DNA of 64,000 nt from Antilocapra americana (taxonomy: Eukaryota; Chordata; Mammalia; Artiodactyla; Antilocapridae): assembly GCA_007570785.1 (NCBI GenBank), contig ML660203.1, forward strand, positions 5,577,460 through 5,641,459, given 5' to 3'. Positions 42,048 to 52,488 of this stretch are shown one piece after another; the stretch's first letter is position 1, and every line of letters begins with the position of its first letter. The notes under the pieces are model-generated. The model was not told the DNA's origin, ran no database searches, and worked only from the letters and a program-made list of their open reading frames with translations. Made by a program: the position numbers and the translations under genes.

Positions 42048-42228
42048 CTGAACCGTGCTTCTCAAATGGTGCTGTGTATCAGGATAACCTGCAAAGCTCT
42101 GAAAACTCCTACTTCCCCATTCCATCCCAGACCCATCACATCAGGACTTCAGGAGACCCTGCACCGATGTTTCTGAAGCTCCTCCAGTGATTCTAGTGTG
42201 CAGTCAAGTCTTGAGACTGCTGTCCGAG
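42048..42228 (+). mobile_element. MER5A-like hAT MITE
   Basis: GTGCTTCTCAAATGGTGC, CATCCCAGACCCATC, GAAGCTCCTCCAGTGATTC and CAAGTCTTGAGACTG follow the order of MER5A with eroded terminal inverted repeats. Confidence 0.7.
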
Positions 42229-43279
42229 TGTGTCTTTCTCTGGCCATCTCCCTTCCATGGGCTCTGGGAGGACAGAGCTCCCTGCAACTTGCACAGAGTC
42301 GAGTCAGCTCTGCAAGGTGAAGTCCAAGGCAGAGACAGGCGGCCGGCCTGCCAGCTGCTTGCCCTCCAAACCCCACCTCCTGCTGGGCTCAGTGACCAGC
42401 CATGCCAGGCCCGCTCCCCCAGGCGCCAGCTCTTCCAAATCAGAACAGGAGGCCAGTGTTCAGAGCCCGCTGGCATTCTCCTGGTAAGCACCTTTGGTTC
42501 CAGGCTCAGAGCTGTTAATTAAAGAGCTGTGATTAATGAGGAAGCACTCCCGGCCCCCATCTATGATGAGAGGTCCTGGGGATGCTGACTTTGCGGGAGG
42601 AATCTGCAGTCAGATTCCAACCGGAGCTATTTATAGTTCAGGCTCCGGAGGCCGGTGCCTCTCCTTCTCCTCCTCGCCTTTCCCTCCTTCCTCCCCGCCA
42701 TCCCCACTGCACACCACGATGGGGCAGAGAACTGGAAATATTTATGGAGGAAGCATGTTTAAAGGAGTAAATCTTCATGTGGATGCTTCCATATTAATCC
42801 ATCCAAACACACTCTACATCTACATATATTTATGGAATACCTACTAAGCTCCAGGCTGCAGGCTGGCTGATAAGGTTGCCACTCTCATTAACAGTGGCCT
42901 GGCCCCTGTTCTGGTGGAGTCTGCACTTTGGGGGAAGAGTCATTACCAAGGGCGTCTACAGGTACACGGACAATTGCATCAATCGTCCTTGGAGGCAAGC
43001 ACTCCATGGGAGAGGACCATGGCTCCGTGCAAGGGTTGAAGAACCACATGAACAGCAGACGACCTCCATCCGTATTTTTAGTGTGGAAAGAGGGAATCAA
43101 GGTCCCATACAGATAATGTATGGCAGAGTCCAAATTCAAGACCAAGGATGACGTCCCAAAGCCATTAACTCCTCTTCCCGGGCACAGAGCTGGATGACAT
43201 CCAGAGATGTGACCTCCATCTCCCCTGGGGTAACACAGAGCCGTGTGTTGGAGTCCCAGCCCCAGGGAACCTGGGGAGT
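42229..43279. other. Long single-copy block, candidate conserved element
   Basis: No repeat recognised except a pyrimidine-rich run (42659-42706). The left half has a TAATTA/GATTAAT cluster and AGCTATTTATAG. A 193-codon minus ORF (42888-43469) is long for the window but shows no recognisable domain and overlaps an old repeat at its 5' end. Confidence 0.45.
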
Positions 43280-43535
43280 GACGAGTGCCTCTCCAAGGAT
43301 GGCCCATGCCAAAGCTCAGTCCTCCAGGCTCTGGCTGGTGAAATCCAGGGTGACCTCCTGAAGGTGGAGAGTCTCCACTGACCTGAATCCCCAAAAGGCT
43401 TTTCAGGGCAAACCCTGCTCCCAGTTCTCCCACAAGGTGGACTTGATGTGAGTGAGATATTAACTTCATTGTTCTGAGCCCCTGAGATGGCAGGGTTTAC
43501 CTATTATAGCAGCTGGTGTCACCCGAACTGATAAA
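43280..43535 (+). mobile_element. Ancient LTR-like repeat (same class as 23520-24125, uncertain)
   Basis: The 3' landmark TTCTGAGCCCCTGAGATGG, GGTTTACCTATTATAGCAGC and GAACTGATAAAGC resemble the old CTGATACA-ended repeat class. The 5' limit is unclear. Confidence 0.35.
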
Positions 43536-43579
43536 GCAAATCTGCCCACTCTAGAAACAGGGAAACTGAAGACAGATCT

Positions 43580-43860
43580 GTTGCCTTTTTATTATTATTA
43601 TTATTCATTTATTTTTGGCTGTCCTGGGTCCTTGTTACTGTGTACAGACTTTCTCTAGTTGAGCTGAGTGGGGGCTATTCTTTGTTATGGGGTACAGGCT
43701 TCTCTTTGCAGTGGCTTCTCTTGTTGCAGAGCACAGGCTCTAGGAACACAGGTTCAGTAGTTGCCCACAGCATGTGGAAGCTTCCCAGAGCAGGGGTTGA
43801 ACCCATGTCCCCTTCATTGGCAGGTAGATTGTTAACCACTAGACCATCAGGGAAGTCCAT
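43580..43860 (-). mobile_element. CHR-2-type SINE with (ATT)n tail
   Basis: The tail complement is TTATTATTATTATTATTCATTT. Then TTTGGCTGTCCTGGGTCC, GCTTCTCTTGTTGCAGAGC and head complement GACCATCAGGGAAGTCC. Confidence 0.92.
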
Positions 43861-44200
43861 ATCTACCTGCTCTAAATATGATGTCTACTACCCCTTAGGA
43901 AGAGTCAGTGGCTCTAACACAGTCTGTGAACAAGTACCTCTGAGGATGAAGGGCAAGGATGTTCTGCATCCTTCATGGACACCTTCTCAGCAGGTATTGC
44001 TCATGGTCTGAGTCAGCCCTGAACCGCCCCCCAGTCATGGTCCTACTCTCTACCCACTCTTGCAGCAGGAACCAAGGTGGGGATGGAAGAGACAGAGGGT
44101 GAGAGAACACAGAGGTGTCTTCCTAGAACCAGATCAGAAATGTGACATGAGTTCTCCCAGAGAGGTGAAACCCTGCAATGGGCTTGGGCAGCATATGGCT
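43861..44200. other. Unassigned sequence
   Basis: No gene or repeat recognised. Confidence 0.4.
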
Positions 44201-44281
44201 GGAAAGAAAGTGAAGTCGCTCAGTCGTGTCCAATTCTTTGTGACCCCATGGACTGTAGCCTGTCAGACTCCTCCACCCATG
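44201..44281 (-). mobile_element. Bov-tA fragment lacking the tRNA head
   Basis: GAAAGAAAGTGAAGTCGCTC through CTCCTCCACCCATGG, then unrelated sequence. About 81 bases of the BovA end only: a third head-less copy. Confidence 0.9.
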
Positions 44282-45026
44282 GTCAGAAGGAGCCCTGGAA
44301 TTCAAGGGAGAAGAACTGGTACACATCCTGGGGAGGTTGTGGGACAGAAGCTCGGCCTCAACTGCTTCCTCCATAAAATGGGCACAATGTCTGACCCATG
44401 AATGACAAAAAGCTTCAACCTTCCTGCAAACAGTAGAGGGAAGGGCATGCGGAAGAACCAGAACTGGTGAGTAGCTGCAGGCTGCTGATTAACCAACCCC
44501 AGGGCCACCCTCTGTCCAGACCTCTCAATGTACAAGCTGTCCTCCTTGTTGAAGACAATTCCAAGTGACGTTTGTATTACTTGTAGCCAAAGGCATTCTA
44601 AGTCACCTATAAGACAAAACACATAACAGCTCTGTGATTCTATTTCCCCAACTGCAAAACGGGAACATCATTCATTTTTTTTCAATGAAAATTTCTAACG
44701 GGACACATCATAACTGTACCCACCTTACCACACTCCCACACCATGGGAGGGGTGGGCAGTGACATGGGCCTGCCCTCTAAAGAGCTATTCTCATTCAAGA
44801 GCAGCTTGCAAATCTACTTCTGTCCCGACAGAGTTGTCAGTGTCCACGCAGTTTGTCTTCCACACAGGTCTTGACATCTTTTACAGATTCCAAACTCTCT
44901 GTTTAGATGAAATGTTACTCAAAAGCCCAGCAGCCCCTGTGACCATAAGAGATGACAGTCTTGCTGTTTCCAAGGAGGCGAGTTTCTAAGGAGGCTGGGC
45001 AAGAGGGGGCTCATCCAGCTTTGCTT
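44282..45026. other. Mostly unassigned, old-repeat hints
   Basis: A possible old repeat end at about 44470-44600 (TTGTATTACTTGTAGCC, AAAGGCATTCTAAG) and MIR-like words near 44640 (TTTCCCCAACTGCAAAACGG). Nothing firm. Confidence 0.35.
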
Positions 45027-45232
45027 TGTCGCTGTTGTTTAGTCACTAAGTCATGTTCGACTCCTTTGCAACCTCGTGGGCTGTTCATGGAAATTTCCAG
45101 GCAAGAATACTGGAGTGGGTTGCGATTTCCTTCTCCAGAGGATCTTCCAGGTCCGGGAATTGAACCCTCGGCTCCTACTATGCCTCCTGCTTTGCAGGCA
45201 GTCCTTTGCTGCTAAGCTACTGCAGAAGCCAG
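45027..45232 (-). mobile_element. Bov-tA SINE, diverged
   Basis: GCTGTTGTTTAGTCACTAAG, GGCAAGAATACTGGAGTGGG, TTGAACCCTCGGCTCC. The segment between ACCTCGTGGGCTG and TTCATGG has lost about a dozen bases. Confidence 0.9.
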
Positions 45233-45354
45233 TGTGAGAGCAAATGGCTATCTGTCCTGTTCAAGGAGAGAAATTCATGACAATTCTCACCAGAGAAGCA
45301 GAAGGAGGGAGGTCCTTGTTTGATCAAAGGCTCTGATGCTGAATTTAACACGTC

Positions 45355-45908
45355 AGCTCTACTGGCCTGAAAGATGCCTGGTGGCTAATAAAACACTATT
45401 TCTGGGTGTGTCTATGAGGATGTTTCCGGAAGAGATTAGTTTTTGAATCAGTGGACTGAGTAAAGCCGATGGCCCTTCACCTTTACCTGTATCATCTAAT
45501 CCATTGAGGGTCATTGAATAGAGCAAAGAAGCAGAGGAAAGAAGGATGTGCTCTCTGCTTGTGCCGGGACATCCGTCTTCTCCTGCCCTTGGACATCGTG
45601 CTCCTGGGCTTCTGACTAAGACTGAGATTTACACCACTGGCTCCCTGGTTCTCAGCTCTCCTGGGTCCAGTGTGTGAACAGAGGGCAGGGGTCTCCTCAG
45701 CCTCCATAGACCTGTGAGCCGTTCCTTCACAACAGAGCTCTTTCTATGCATCCATCTATCTATGTTTATCCATCTATGCATCCATCTATCTACATAGCTA
45801 GATAGCTAAATGACGGACAGATAGACAGAGATGATAGACAGACAGACAGACAGATAGATATCTGATGGGTTTTATTTCTCCATAGAACCCTGACTAATAC
45901 ACTGATAT
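45355..45908 (+). mobile_element. Ancient repeat, MaLR- or L1M-like, with internal microsatellite
   Basis: CTGGGTGTGTCTATGAGG, TTTTTGAATCAGTGGACTG, CAGCTCTCCTGGGTCC, CTCAGCCTCCATAGACC and the end AACCCTGACTAATACAC: the same family as 9135-9540 but nearly complete. Family name uncertain. Confidence 0.6.
45743..45863. repeat. Compound microsatellite with complementary halves
   Basis: The left half is built from CATC/TATC words, with a near-exact repeat of TATGCATCCATCTATCTA at a 30-base offset (45746 and 45776). The right half is built from GATA/GACA words (ATAGACAGA, (GACA)n). The two are complementary in type, giving imperfect inverted-repeat potential. Confidence 0.9.
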
Positions 45909-47053
45909 CCCAAAACTTTAGTAAAATGCCCCATCTCAGTTCTCGGTGTGAGTGCCAAAGAAAGGACTGACTGCCACGGCAAGGAAGCCATGGTAAAGGC
46001 AGCTGCAGAACCCAAAGGGACCAGAGTCTCAGAGGCAGGGGAGGCCCAGAGAAGAGCTGTAACATCCCCAAGGTCACCAGGGGCAGAGCTGGAATTCAAA
46101 AGCGAGTCATCTTTCTCCCCATGCAATCAGAGCCCTCATGCACCACAGAGACTGTGCTCCCAGTCACCCCAACCCTCCTGCCACCCATTCAGTTTCCTTC
46201 CAGGCTTCCCAGGCTCATTTTCAGGGGGAGGTCCTGTTTGGGAACAAAGAGTCTGCAAGACATAAGACTAAGTGAGGACGAGCCCTGCTTGGTGCTGAAA
46301 ACTGGTGTATGTGTGCCCAGTGTACATGCCTGCATAAGTGCCTGCTTTGCCTGACTAGAAGCTTGCGTCTCATAAGTTAGGACAACTTAAGAAAGTATTT
46401 TGGTCCAGGATCCTGCAGCCCCTTCCATGGGGGCGGATCATAGCAGATTCACCTGCTTTAAGGCCTTGAAGGAGCTGCAGGGGCAGGGGGCTCCAGGAGA
46501 ACCTGGGGTCTGTGAGCTGAATACATCATCCGCAACTCTCAACACACCAGTCAGGCAGTCAAAGAAAAAGGCTACTGAATGAGCTGCCAAGGAAACACTT
46601 TACCCAGGACTTCTGGGCCAATACCCATTCTCTTCTGGCCCTGTATCCTTGGCCCCCAGCAGGGGATGGATAGGGTCCTACAAAGGTCTTAGGAAATGAT
46701 GTATATGATGGAAGAGACAGAAAGAAAGATAAAAGATTGAACTGAGCAGTCTTTTCACTGTATCAATTCTCCCCCATCCAGCTCGCCCTCCAGAAGGCTC
46801 TGCCCACACCATCTCATGCTCTGGAAGACTCCAGCCAAACCCGGGCACAGAGCCCATCTCCTCTTCTTGGTCACCCAGGGCTCTCCAGCCCTTGATCACA
46901 GCCCTCCAAGCCCACTCTGACCCTCCAATTTCTTTATGTCTTCCCTGAACTTGCTTAAAACCTTTCATTCTCATCATTCGAACAGATCGCACTACCTCTG
47001 CAAACATCACCCATTTCCTTTTTGTCAGCCTGAGCTCATCTGGAGTTTAAAAT
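45909..47053. other. Mostly unassigned sequence
   Basis: Possible MIR core complement at 46030-46110 (CCCCAAGGTCACCAGGGGC, GAGCTGGAATTC). Otherwise nothing recognised. ORFs of about 100 codons overlap on both strands without known motifs. Confidence 0.35.
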
Positions 47054-47064
47054 TTCTCAATTCT

Positions 47065-47353
47065 GGGACTTCTCTGCTGGTGCAGTGAATAGGAATCCAC
47101 CTGCCAGTAGAGGTGACACGGGTTCGATGCCAGCTCTGGGAAGATCCCACATGCCGCGGAGCAGCTAAGCCCGTGGGCTGCAACCACTGAAGCCCACTCA
47201 CCTAGAGGCCATGCTCTGCAACAGGAGAAGCCACTGCCATGAGAAGCCAGCACACCATGATGAAGAGCAGCCCCTGCTCACCGCAACTAGAGAAAGTGGG
47301 CGCACAGCAATGAAGTCCCAGGGCCACCCAAAATAAGCAAAAAATTTTTTTAA
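47065..47353 (+). mobile_element. CHR-2-type SINE with exact TSD
   Basis: Head GGGACTTCTCTGCTGGTGC, GGGTTCGATGCCAGC, body with CTCTGCAACAGGAGAAGCC and CCGCAACTAGAGAAAG. The TSD TTCTCAATTCT is perfect at 47054-47064 and 47354-47364. Confidence 0.94.
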
Positions 47354-47364
47354 TTCTCAATTCT

Positions 47365-47814
47365 GTTCCACACTTGAAAGAGATCTTTTCCGTTTTCTTT
47401 CTCTAGCCCCCTAAAGTCTTCATAAAACTTTCTTCCTGAAGTCCCATCTTGAGAACATCCTGGAGCTCCCCTCCCTGTTTAAATTTGGAGGTGCACATCC
47501 CTGCCCTCCAGTGCCCAGCCCCAGCTCTGCATCACCAAGGAGACCAGAGGCAGCATAGCAAACTCAGAGCTCCCCCTGGGAGGACTCAGGCTGGCCCCAG
47601 GAAACTGCCCACCTCCGGCCTGAGCCCAGCCTTCTGCTCTGCCCCTGGCAGGCTGGCCAAATCAGCCTCCTCAAAGGGTCCAGCACAACTGAATAAGTCA
47701 TCAGGGCAAAGCTGAGCCCCTCATTACAAACCACCCACTCCCAAGGTCTCCACATTCTCCCTCCCTTGGGCAAGTCCCAGATCAAACATATGCTACCTGG
47801 CTGGAACCCTGTTT
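47365..47814. other. Unassigned GC-rich sequence
   Basis: No gene or repeat recognised. Overlapping ORFs in opposite orientation have no known motif. Confidence 0.4.
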
Positions 47815-47905
47815 TTACACACGCACTCACACACACTGCACATATATGCACAGTGACCAGGAACATATGCAGACATACATCCACACATACAAACAGAACC
47901 ACCAA
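47815..47905. repeat. CA-rich low-complexity tract
   Basis: Degenerate CACACA/ACATA words (ACACACGCACTCACACACAC) adjoin the Bov-tA. The same composition resumes after it. Confidence 0.8.
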
Positions 47906-47910
47906 ATAAG

Positions 47911-48125
47911 GACTTCCCCAGTGGCTCAGTGGCAAAGAACTCAGCTGCAATGCAGGGGCCACAGGAGACTAGGGTTCGATCCCCTGTGTGGGGAGGATCT
48001 CCTGGAGGAGAGCATGGCAATCCACTCCAGTTTTCTTGCCTGGAGAATCCCATGGACAGAGGAGCCTGGTCGGTTACAGTCCCTGGGGTTACAAAGAGTC
48101 AGACACAACTAAAGCTTCTTAGCAT
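47911..48125 (+). mobile_element. Bov-tA SINE within CA-rich tract
   Basis: Full-length: GGACTTCCCCAGTGGCTCAG, GGGTTCGATCCCCTG, BovA tail to CAGACACAACTAAAGC. A duplicated head segment (GGGGCCACAGGAGACTAGG) is present. It separates two CA-rich blocks. Confidence 0.92.
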
Positions 48126-48149
48126 GCACGCAAAGGAAAAGAATTATCT

Positions 48150-48425
48150 GAGCACACACACGACACTTGCACACATGTGTATTTACCACCATACCCCTGA
48201 GCACACACGACCATGGTTACACAAGTCTGCGCCTTGTCCTAAATACCCACCAGCACACACAGAGATGCACAAGAACAAATGCTCAAGGCACACATCATAA
48301 CTCATTCACACCAGTGCACACGCAGTCTCAGGGCTGCACACACATCCCCAGAGCACACGTGTGCAAATGCATGAACGTACACCCAGGTACACCCATCCTG
48401 GCACACAAATACCCAGCCACACTCA
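48150..48425. repeat. Long degenerate CA-rich region
   Basis: About 275 bases built from loosely spaced GCACACAC/ACACAT words with no constant period (GAGCACACACACGAC, AGCACACACAGAG, GAGCACACGTGTGC). Probably a decayed microsatellite cluster. Confidence 0.7.
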
Positions 48426-48810
48426 AGCCCTGCTCTGAAAGCCCAGATGAAGAGGGAGTCCTGCTCTGTTACGGCAAGGAGGCAGTGGATGTTCCAGTCG
48501 AGTCACAGCCATTAGCTCTCTAATTAAAGTCCGCTCACCACCCTCTGGCCACGAGGACCCGCACACCCACACCTGGCGTGGATCCTGGGCATCTCCACGG
48601 CTGCAGATGGGCCAGCCGCCGCTGCCCAGAGGCTCGGTCTAGGTGTAATTAGGGATGAGACTCAGCTGAAGAAGTCACAGCCAACCAGTCACTTCTTTTT
48701 TGTCTTCCAGGAGAGATGGAAGTGCCAGTTCCACAGCACTTCTTCTCAGGTCCTAATTATACCTCTGGCTCTGGTTCCCCTCTGCACCCTGCCACACCCT
48801 GCATCCCCAT

Positions 48811-48812
<2 letters not shown>
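48426..48812. other. Single-copy block, candidate conserved element
   Basis: No repeat recognised. It carries CTCTAATTAAAG and GTGTAATTAGGG about 140 bases apart with CpG-containing sequence between. A pyrimidine tract plus AG at 48690-48710 resembles a 3' splice site, but no coding exon follows: the ORF runs into a CA repeat and an LTR. Confidence 0.45.

Positions 48813-48844
<32 letters not shown>
48813..48844 (+). repeat. (CA)n microsatellite
   Basis: Uninterrupted CA array of about 32 bases. Confidence 0.97.
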
Positions 48845-48846
<2 letters not shown>

Positions 48847-49023
48847 ACTAGAGGTGAGGGCCCCAGGTCAGCACAGGCCTGCAGCCTCCAGCATTGCCTG
48901 GCCCAAGGCCCAAGTGGGAACCAGCAAAAGTATCTCTGCCCCGACCTCAACCCCTCCCCAGCCCACGGCCACCCAGACAGAGCCTCTCACAACCCCTCCA
49001 AGCAGTCCCTTTTTCCTCCAGCC

Positions 49024-49445
49024 CATCTGTATTGGTTTCCTGGGCTGTCATAGCCAAGTGTCACACGCTGGGCAGCTTAAACAACAGAAATTCATCACCT
49101 CCTGGTTCTGGAGACCAGAAGTCCAGGGTCAAGGTGTCAGCGGGGCAGGGCTCTGGGGGAGACTCTGGTCCAGGCCTCTCCCCTCACTGCTGGTGGTTTG
49201 CCAGCATTGCTTGATGTTCCTCAGTTTCCTGGTAGACGAATGACCATCCTCTTAGCCTGGAACCTCACATGGCATTTTCCATGTGCGCCCCTCTGACTCC
49301 AAGTCCCCCTTTTCGTACGGACACCAGTCATTCTGGATCAAGGCCCATTCTAATGACTTCATTTTAACTTGATTGCCTCCATTAAGACCCACCTAAATAA
49401 GATCACATTCTGAGGTCCTGGGGGGTTGCTAAAACATCAACATAC
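49024..49445 (-). mobile_element. MLT1-type MaLR LTR
   Basis: TGTATTGGTTTCCTGGGCTG, GCAGCTTAAACAACAGAAATTC, GTTCTGGAGACCAGAAGTCC, TAAGATCACATTCTGAGG: the complement of an MLT1-like LTR, starting at its TGTATTAG-like terminus. No internal ERV sequence adjoins. Confidence 0.75.
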
Positions 49446-49699
49446 AAAGGTAGGGGGCAGGGGGCGGGAGACAACACTGCCCTGGTGTGGATGCTACACA
49501 CGGGCTCATACCTTGTGACCCAGCTGCAGGCCCTGCCTGCCTCTCACTATTGCTCCGATCCATGGTCCGGGTTCATGGGAATTTCTGGAAGTTTCACAAT
49601 GCAGAAATGAGACCTGATGCAAATAGTTCAGTAAACTCCAGTACCAGGCCAGAGAGGGTGGAGTTGGCCCGCACCTTTCCTGCGTCAGGCAGGGGTCCC

Positions 49700-50012
49700 T
49701 GCTGGTCCCCAGAACACACCAAGCATCTTCCCACATGGTGCCTCTGCACATGGTATTCCCAAAACCAGAACACTGTCTCATCAGGTCGCCTGTGGTTGTT
49801 CTTTCTCCTCCTTAGGCCTTCACTTAACTGCCAGTCACTCAGAGATGCCTACCCTAATCATTCCAACTAAAAGTGGTCCCATCTGTCATTCTCTGGCACA
49901 GCCACCTGTGTGGTCTCTATCTTCATTCCACCACAGGTTCACACCTACATATCCGAGTTCCCCACTCAATATAAATTCCCTGAGGACTGGCTATATATCT
50001 ACCTTGTTTAGG
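49700..50012 (+). mobile_element. L2 LINE 3' region
   Basis: ACACACCAAGCATCTTCCC, GCCTTCACTTAACTGCC, AGTCACTCAGAGATGCC and AAATTCCCTGAGGACTGG follow L2 order. Decayed. Confidence 0.6.
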
Positions 50013-50118
50013 ATGGAGAGAAGGAGGGAGTAAGTAGAAAAAGATGGGAGGGAGAAGAGAAGGAAGGAGGAAGAGAAAGAAGGAAGGAAGGGAGGAAAGA
50101 GGAGAGAAAGTGGAGGTT
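50013..50118 (+). repeat. Purine-rich (GGAA/GAGA) low-complexity tract
   Basis: Nearly pure A/G: GGAGAAGAGAAGGAAGGAGG, GAAGGAAGGAAGGGAGG. May form triplex-type structure. It adjoins the L2 end. Confidence 0.9.
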
Positions 50119-50137
50119 CACATGGTCTAGAGCAGGG

Positions 50138-50308
50138 CCGCTACTGTCATTTCGAATTCAATTAATTGTCACAGGGGACTGTCTAGATGTCTAAAAGCAT
50201 CCCATTAAATACCACTCCCCCAGGGCTGTACCCGACCAAAAATTTCTTGAGGCAGCGCTAAATGTCCCCTGGAGGCAGAATTACCTGTCTGAGAACCACT
50301 GGTCTGTA
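50138..50308 (-). mobile_element. hAT-Charlie-type MITE
   Basis: ATGTCTAAAAGCATCCC, AATACCACTCCCCCAGGGC, TAAATGTCCCCTGGAGGC and the terminal TGAGAACCACTGGTC match a hAT MITE end (complement of CAGTGGTTCTCA). Strand is nominal. Confidence 0.6.
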
Positions 50309-50820
50309 AGTTTTAAACTGTTTTCAACAGTTGAATTCTCATTTCAAAGAATTTTATATAGAAGTCCAAAGGGTGAAATACATTCCAGTGGAAGCACCCT
50401 AGGGCTTTGTGGGTCAGCAGCGCCACACCAATGTCACGTAGCAGATATCCCAAAACACCAGGGTTCCTAACAACCAGCCTCTGCTTTCAAATGCTCAGGT
50501 CCACAGGTTGGCTGGGTTCAGCTTTTCTAGGCTCTCCCTCCAGCAGAAAGTTGTCTTCGCTTGTCTTCAGGCTAAAAACCGGGTTCAGGTCTGTTCCAGC
50601 AGTCCTGTCTTCATGCTGAGACTGACGTGTCTTCATGACAGCCAATCTCTAGCAATGCAGCGGGTACAGTTGACCACATGAGCATGTTCACAGCTTCTTC
50701 TTGTATCAGGTCTGCTAATGTTTTGGTGTCTTCTGAGCAAGACTAACATCAGTATGGCAGGGAAATATGACTCCATCCCATGAGGGAGGTGAGAAAACAG
50801 TAATTCATCTGTTCTAAGTT
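50309..50820. other. Unassigned sequence
   Basis: No gene or repeat recognised. Confidence 0.4.
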
Positions 50821-50821
50821 T

Positions 50822-51036
50822 AGTTGTTGTTCAATCGCTGAGCTGTGTCCAACTCTTTGGGACCCCATGGACTGCAGCATGCCAGGCTTCCCTGTCCTTC
50901 ACTGTCTCCTGGAGTTTGCTCAAAGTCATGCCCATTGAGTTGGTGATGCCATCCAACCAGTCTCATCCTTTATTGCCCCCTTCTCTTCCTGCCCTCAGTC
51001 TTTTCCGGCATCAAGGTCTTTTCCAATGAGCCAGCA
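50822..51036 (-). mobile_element. BovB LINE 3' end
   Basis: GTTGTTGTTCAATCGCTGAG, CATGCCAGGCTTCCCTG, GTGATGCCATCCAACCAGTC and TCTTTTCCAATGAGCCAGC. Complement of the BovB terminus, about 215 bases reaching into the last codons of the RT ORF. Confidence 0.9.
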
Positions 51037-51252
51037 CTCAACTTAAGAACATGCTGATATACAGAACTGGAGCTCAAGGGCAAGACCAAGCCATGGGCCT
51101 GCACTGACTTCTCCCCAGTATCAATGGCTCCCAAGAGCATCACAGGCCTCCAGACCCAGGGACAGTGCAGCAGCTCCCAGCTCACAATCACAAGCCTGTG
51201 TGTTCAGTCACACTCCACACCCTGGCCATCCTGAACACTTGGAAGTGTAACT

Positions 51253-51350
51253 TTCATTCAGCGATATTTTTCCAGTATCTCCTCTGTGCTGGACACTGTC
51301 CAAGGCACTGGGGAGCTAGTGGTGAGCCCGGAGCACACAGCCAAGTGGGG
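51253..51350 (-). mobile_element. L2 3' end
   Basis: CAGTATCTCCTCTGTGCTGG, ACACTGTCCAAGGCACTGG and GAGCTAGTGGTGAGC: complement of the L2 3' terminus. Confidence 0.6.
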
Positions 51351-51837
51351 TGAATGACCCATTGACCCGTTCCTCTGGGGGCAGCCCAATAGCCACACCA
51401 AGGGTACTATTGCAAGTCACCATCTCTTCATCCCTGATGAATGCTCCTGGCATTGCGCTTTTCTCAGTCAGTCTCTGGGGCTCAGAAGGGCTCTTTTCCT
51501 GCCACAGCTCTGGCCCCTCAAACCGGGATCCTTTTGATATGGCAACTTGTCTCGTCAAGATATCATCATGTCTAAATCGAGGCTGTGTCAGCAGCCCCAT
51601 GAAAATGAATAATGGCCACAATTATGACCCATATAACAGCCCAATAAAACCTAATTAAAATGATCCACATCCCATCTGCCAAGTGCAGGGCAAGGCAGCC
51701 AGGGAAGGATGGAGGCCCAGCCAGTGCAAGGAGAGCCAGAAATGTAAAGAATAATAATAATATTTATATTATAATAAATACATTATATAGTATTAGCATA
51801 CATCAAGACAATATAATTATGATAATAACATGATCGC
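51351..51837. other. Single-copy block ending in an (AAT)-rich tract
   Basis: Candidate conserved element at 51530-51665 (AATGAATAATGGCC, ACCTAATTAAAATG), then an AT-rich (AATAAT)n-like low-complexity run at 51749-51800. Confidence 0.45.
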
Positions 51838-52062
51838 TGCCACTAATATTTATGATGTGTTTACTGTGTGCCAGCCCCAGTGCTAATAGGAGCTGTCGTG
51901 ATACATCAAATCTCTATCACCCCATTTAATTATCACTAACTTGCCATCAATAAGTGCTAGCATTAGTCTCATTTACAAATGAGGAAACTGAGGCACAGAG
52001 AGGTTAAGAACTTTCACAAAGTTACATTGCCAATACATTGTAGAACTAAAAGGTCAGGTTCT
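51838..52062 (-). mobile_element. MIR
   Basis: TTACTGTGTGCCAGCCCCAG, CATTTAATTATCACTAAC, ATGAGGAAACTGAGGCACAG and GAGGTTAAGAAC: a well-preserved minus-strand MIR. Confidence 0.85.
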
Positions 52063-52067
52063 ATTAG

Positions 52068-52118
52068 TGCCTGGCAGGTAGTAGGTGTTCAGTACTTATG
52101 TGATGAATATATGAAGCG
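52068..52118 (+). mobile_element. L2 3' tail
   Basis: AGTGCCTGGCAGGTAGTAGG, TGTTCAGTACTTATGTGATG and AATATATGAA match the L2 terminus. Confidence 0.6.
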
Positions 52119-52137
52119 ATTTGGCCAAGATTCATCC

Positions 52138-52350
52138 CAGACGGCACTAGTGGTAAAGAGCCTCCTTGCCAATGCAGGAAACATGAGAGACGCGGTTTCA
52201 ACCTGGGTCAGGAAGATTCCCTGGAGAAGGACATGGCAACCTGCTCCAGTATTCTTGCCTGGAAAAGCCCATGGACAGAGGAGCCTGGCAGGCTGTAGCC
52301 CACGGGGTCGCAAAGAGTGGGACATGACTGAAGCGACTTAGCACACACAC
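52138..52350 (+). mobile_element. Bov-tA SINE
   Basis: Head starts degraded (GACGGCACTAGTGG), GCGGTTTCAACCTGGG, linker, BovA tail GACATGACTGAAGCGAC and a short (CA)n. Confidence 0.92.
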
Positions 52351-52488
52351 ACACGTTAGGTAACCCAAGATGTCACACAAACAACCAACGAACACGTATT
52401 CGGCGCCAACTCAATCTAGGAGTTGTACGAGAAACAAAGTGGGAGAGTAAGAGTAACATATTCAGTAACACGTGTAAAACTGATGACT

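Noticed and set aside
42888..43469. 193-codon minus-strand ORF
   Set aside because: Long for the window, but no recognisable domain, no splice-site framing and a 5' part within an old repeat. GC-rich DNA yields such frames by chance.
48150..48425. Possible CRISPR-like or satellite array
   Set aside because: The CA-rich words have no constant spacer or period. A eukaryotic low-complexity tract is the simple explanation.
48716..49243. 175-codon ORF after a splice-acceptor-like site
   Set aside because: It contains a CA microsatellite and ends in an MLT1 LTR. Only the acceptor-like site is kept, as a low-interest note.
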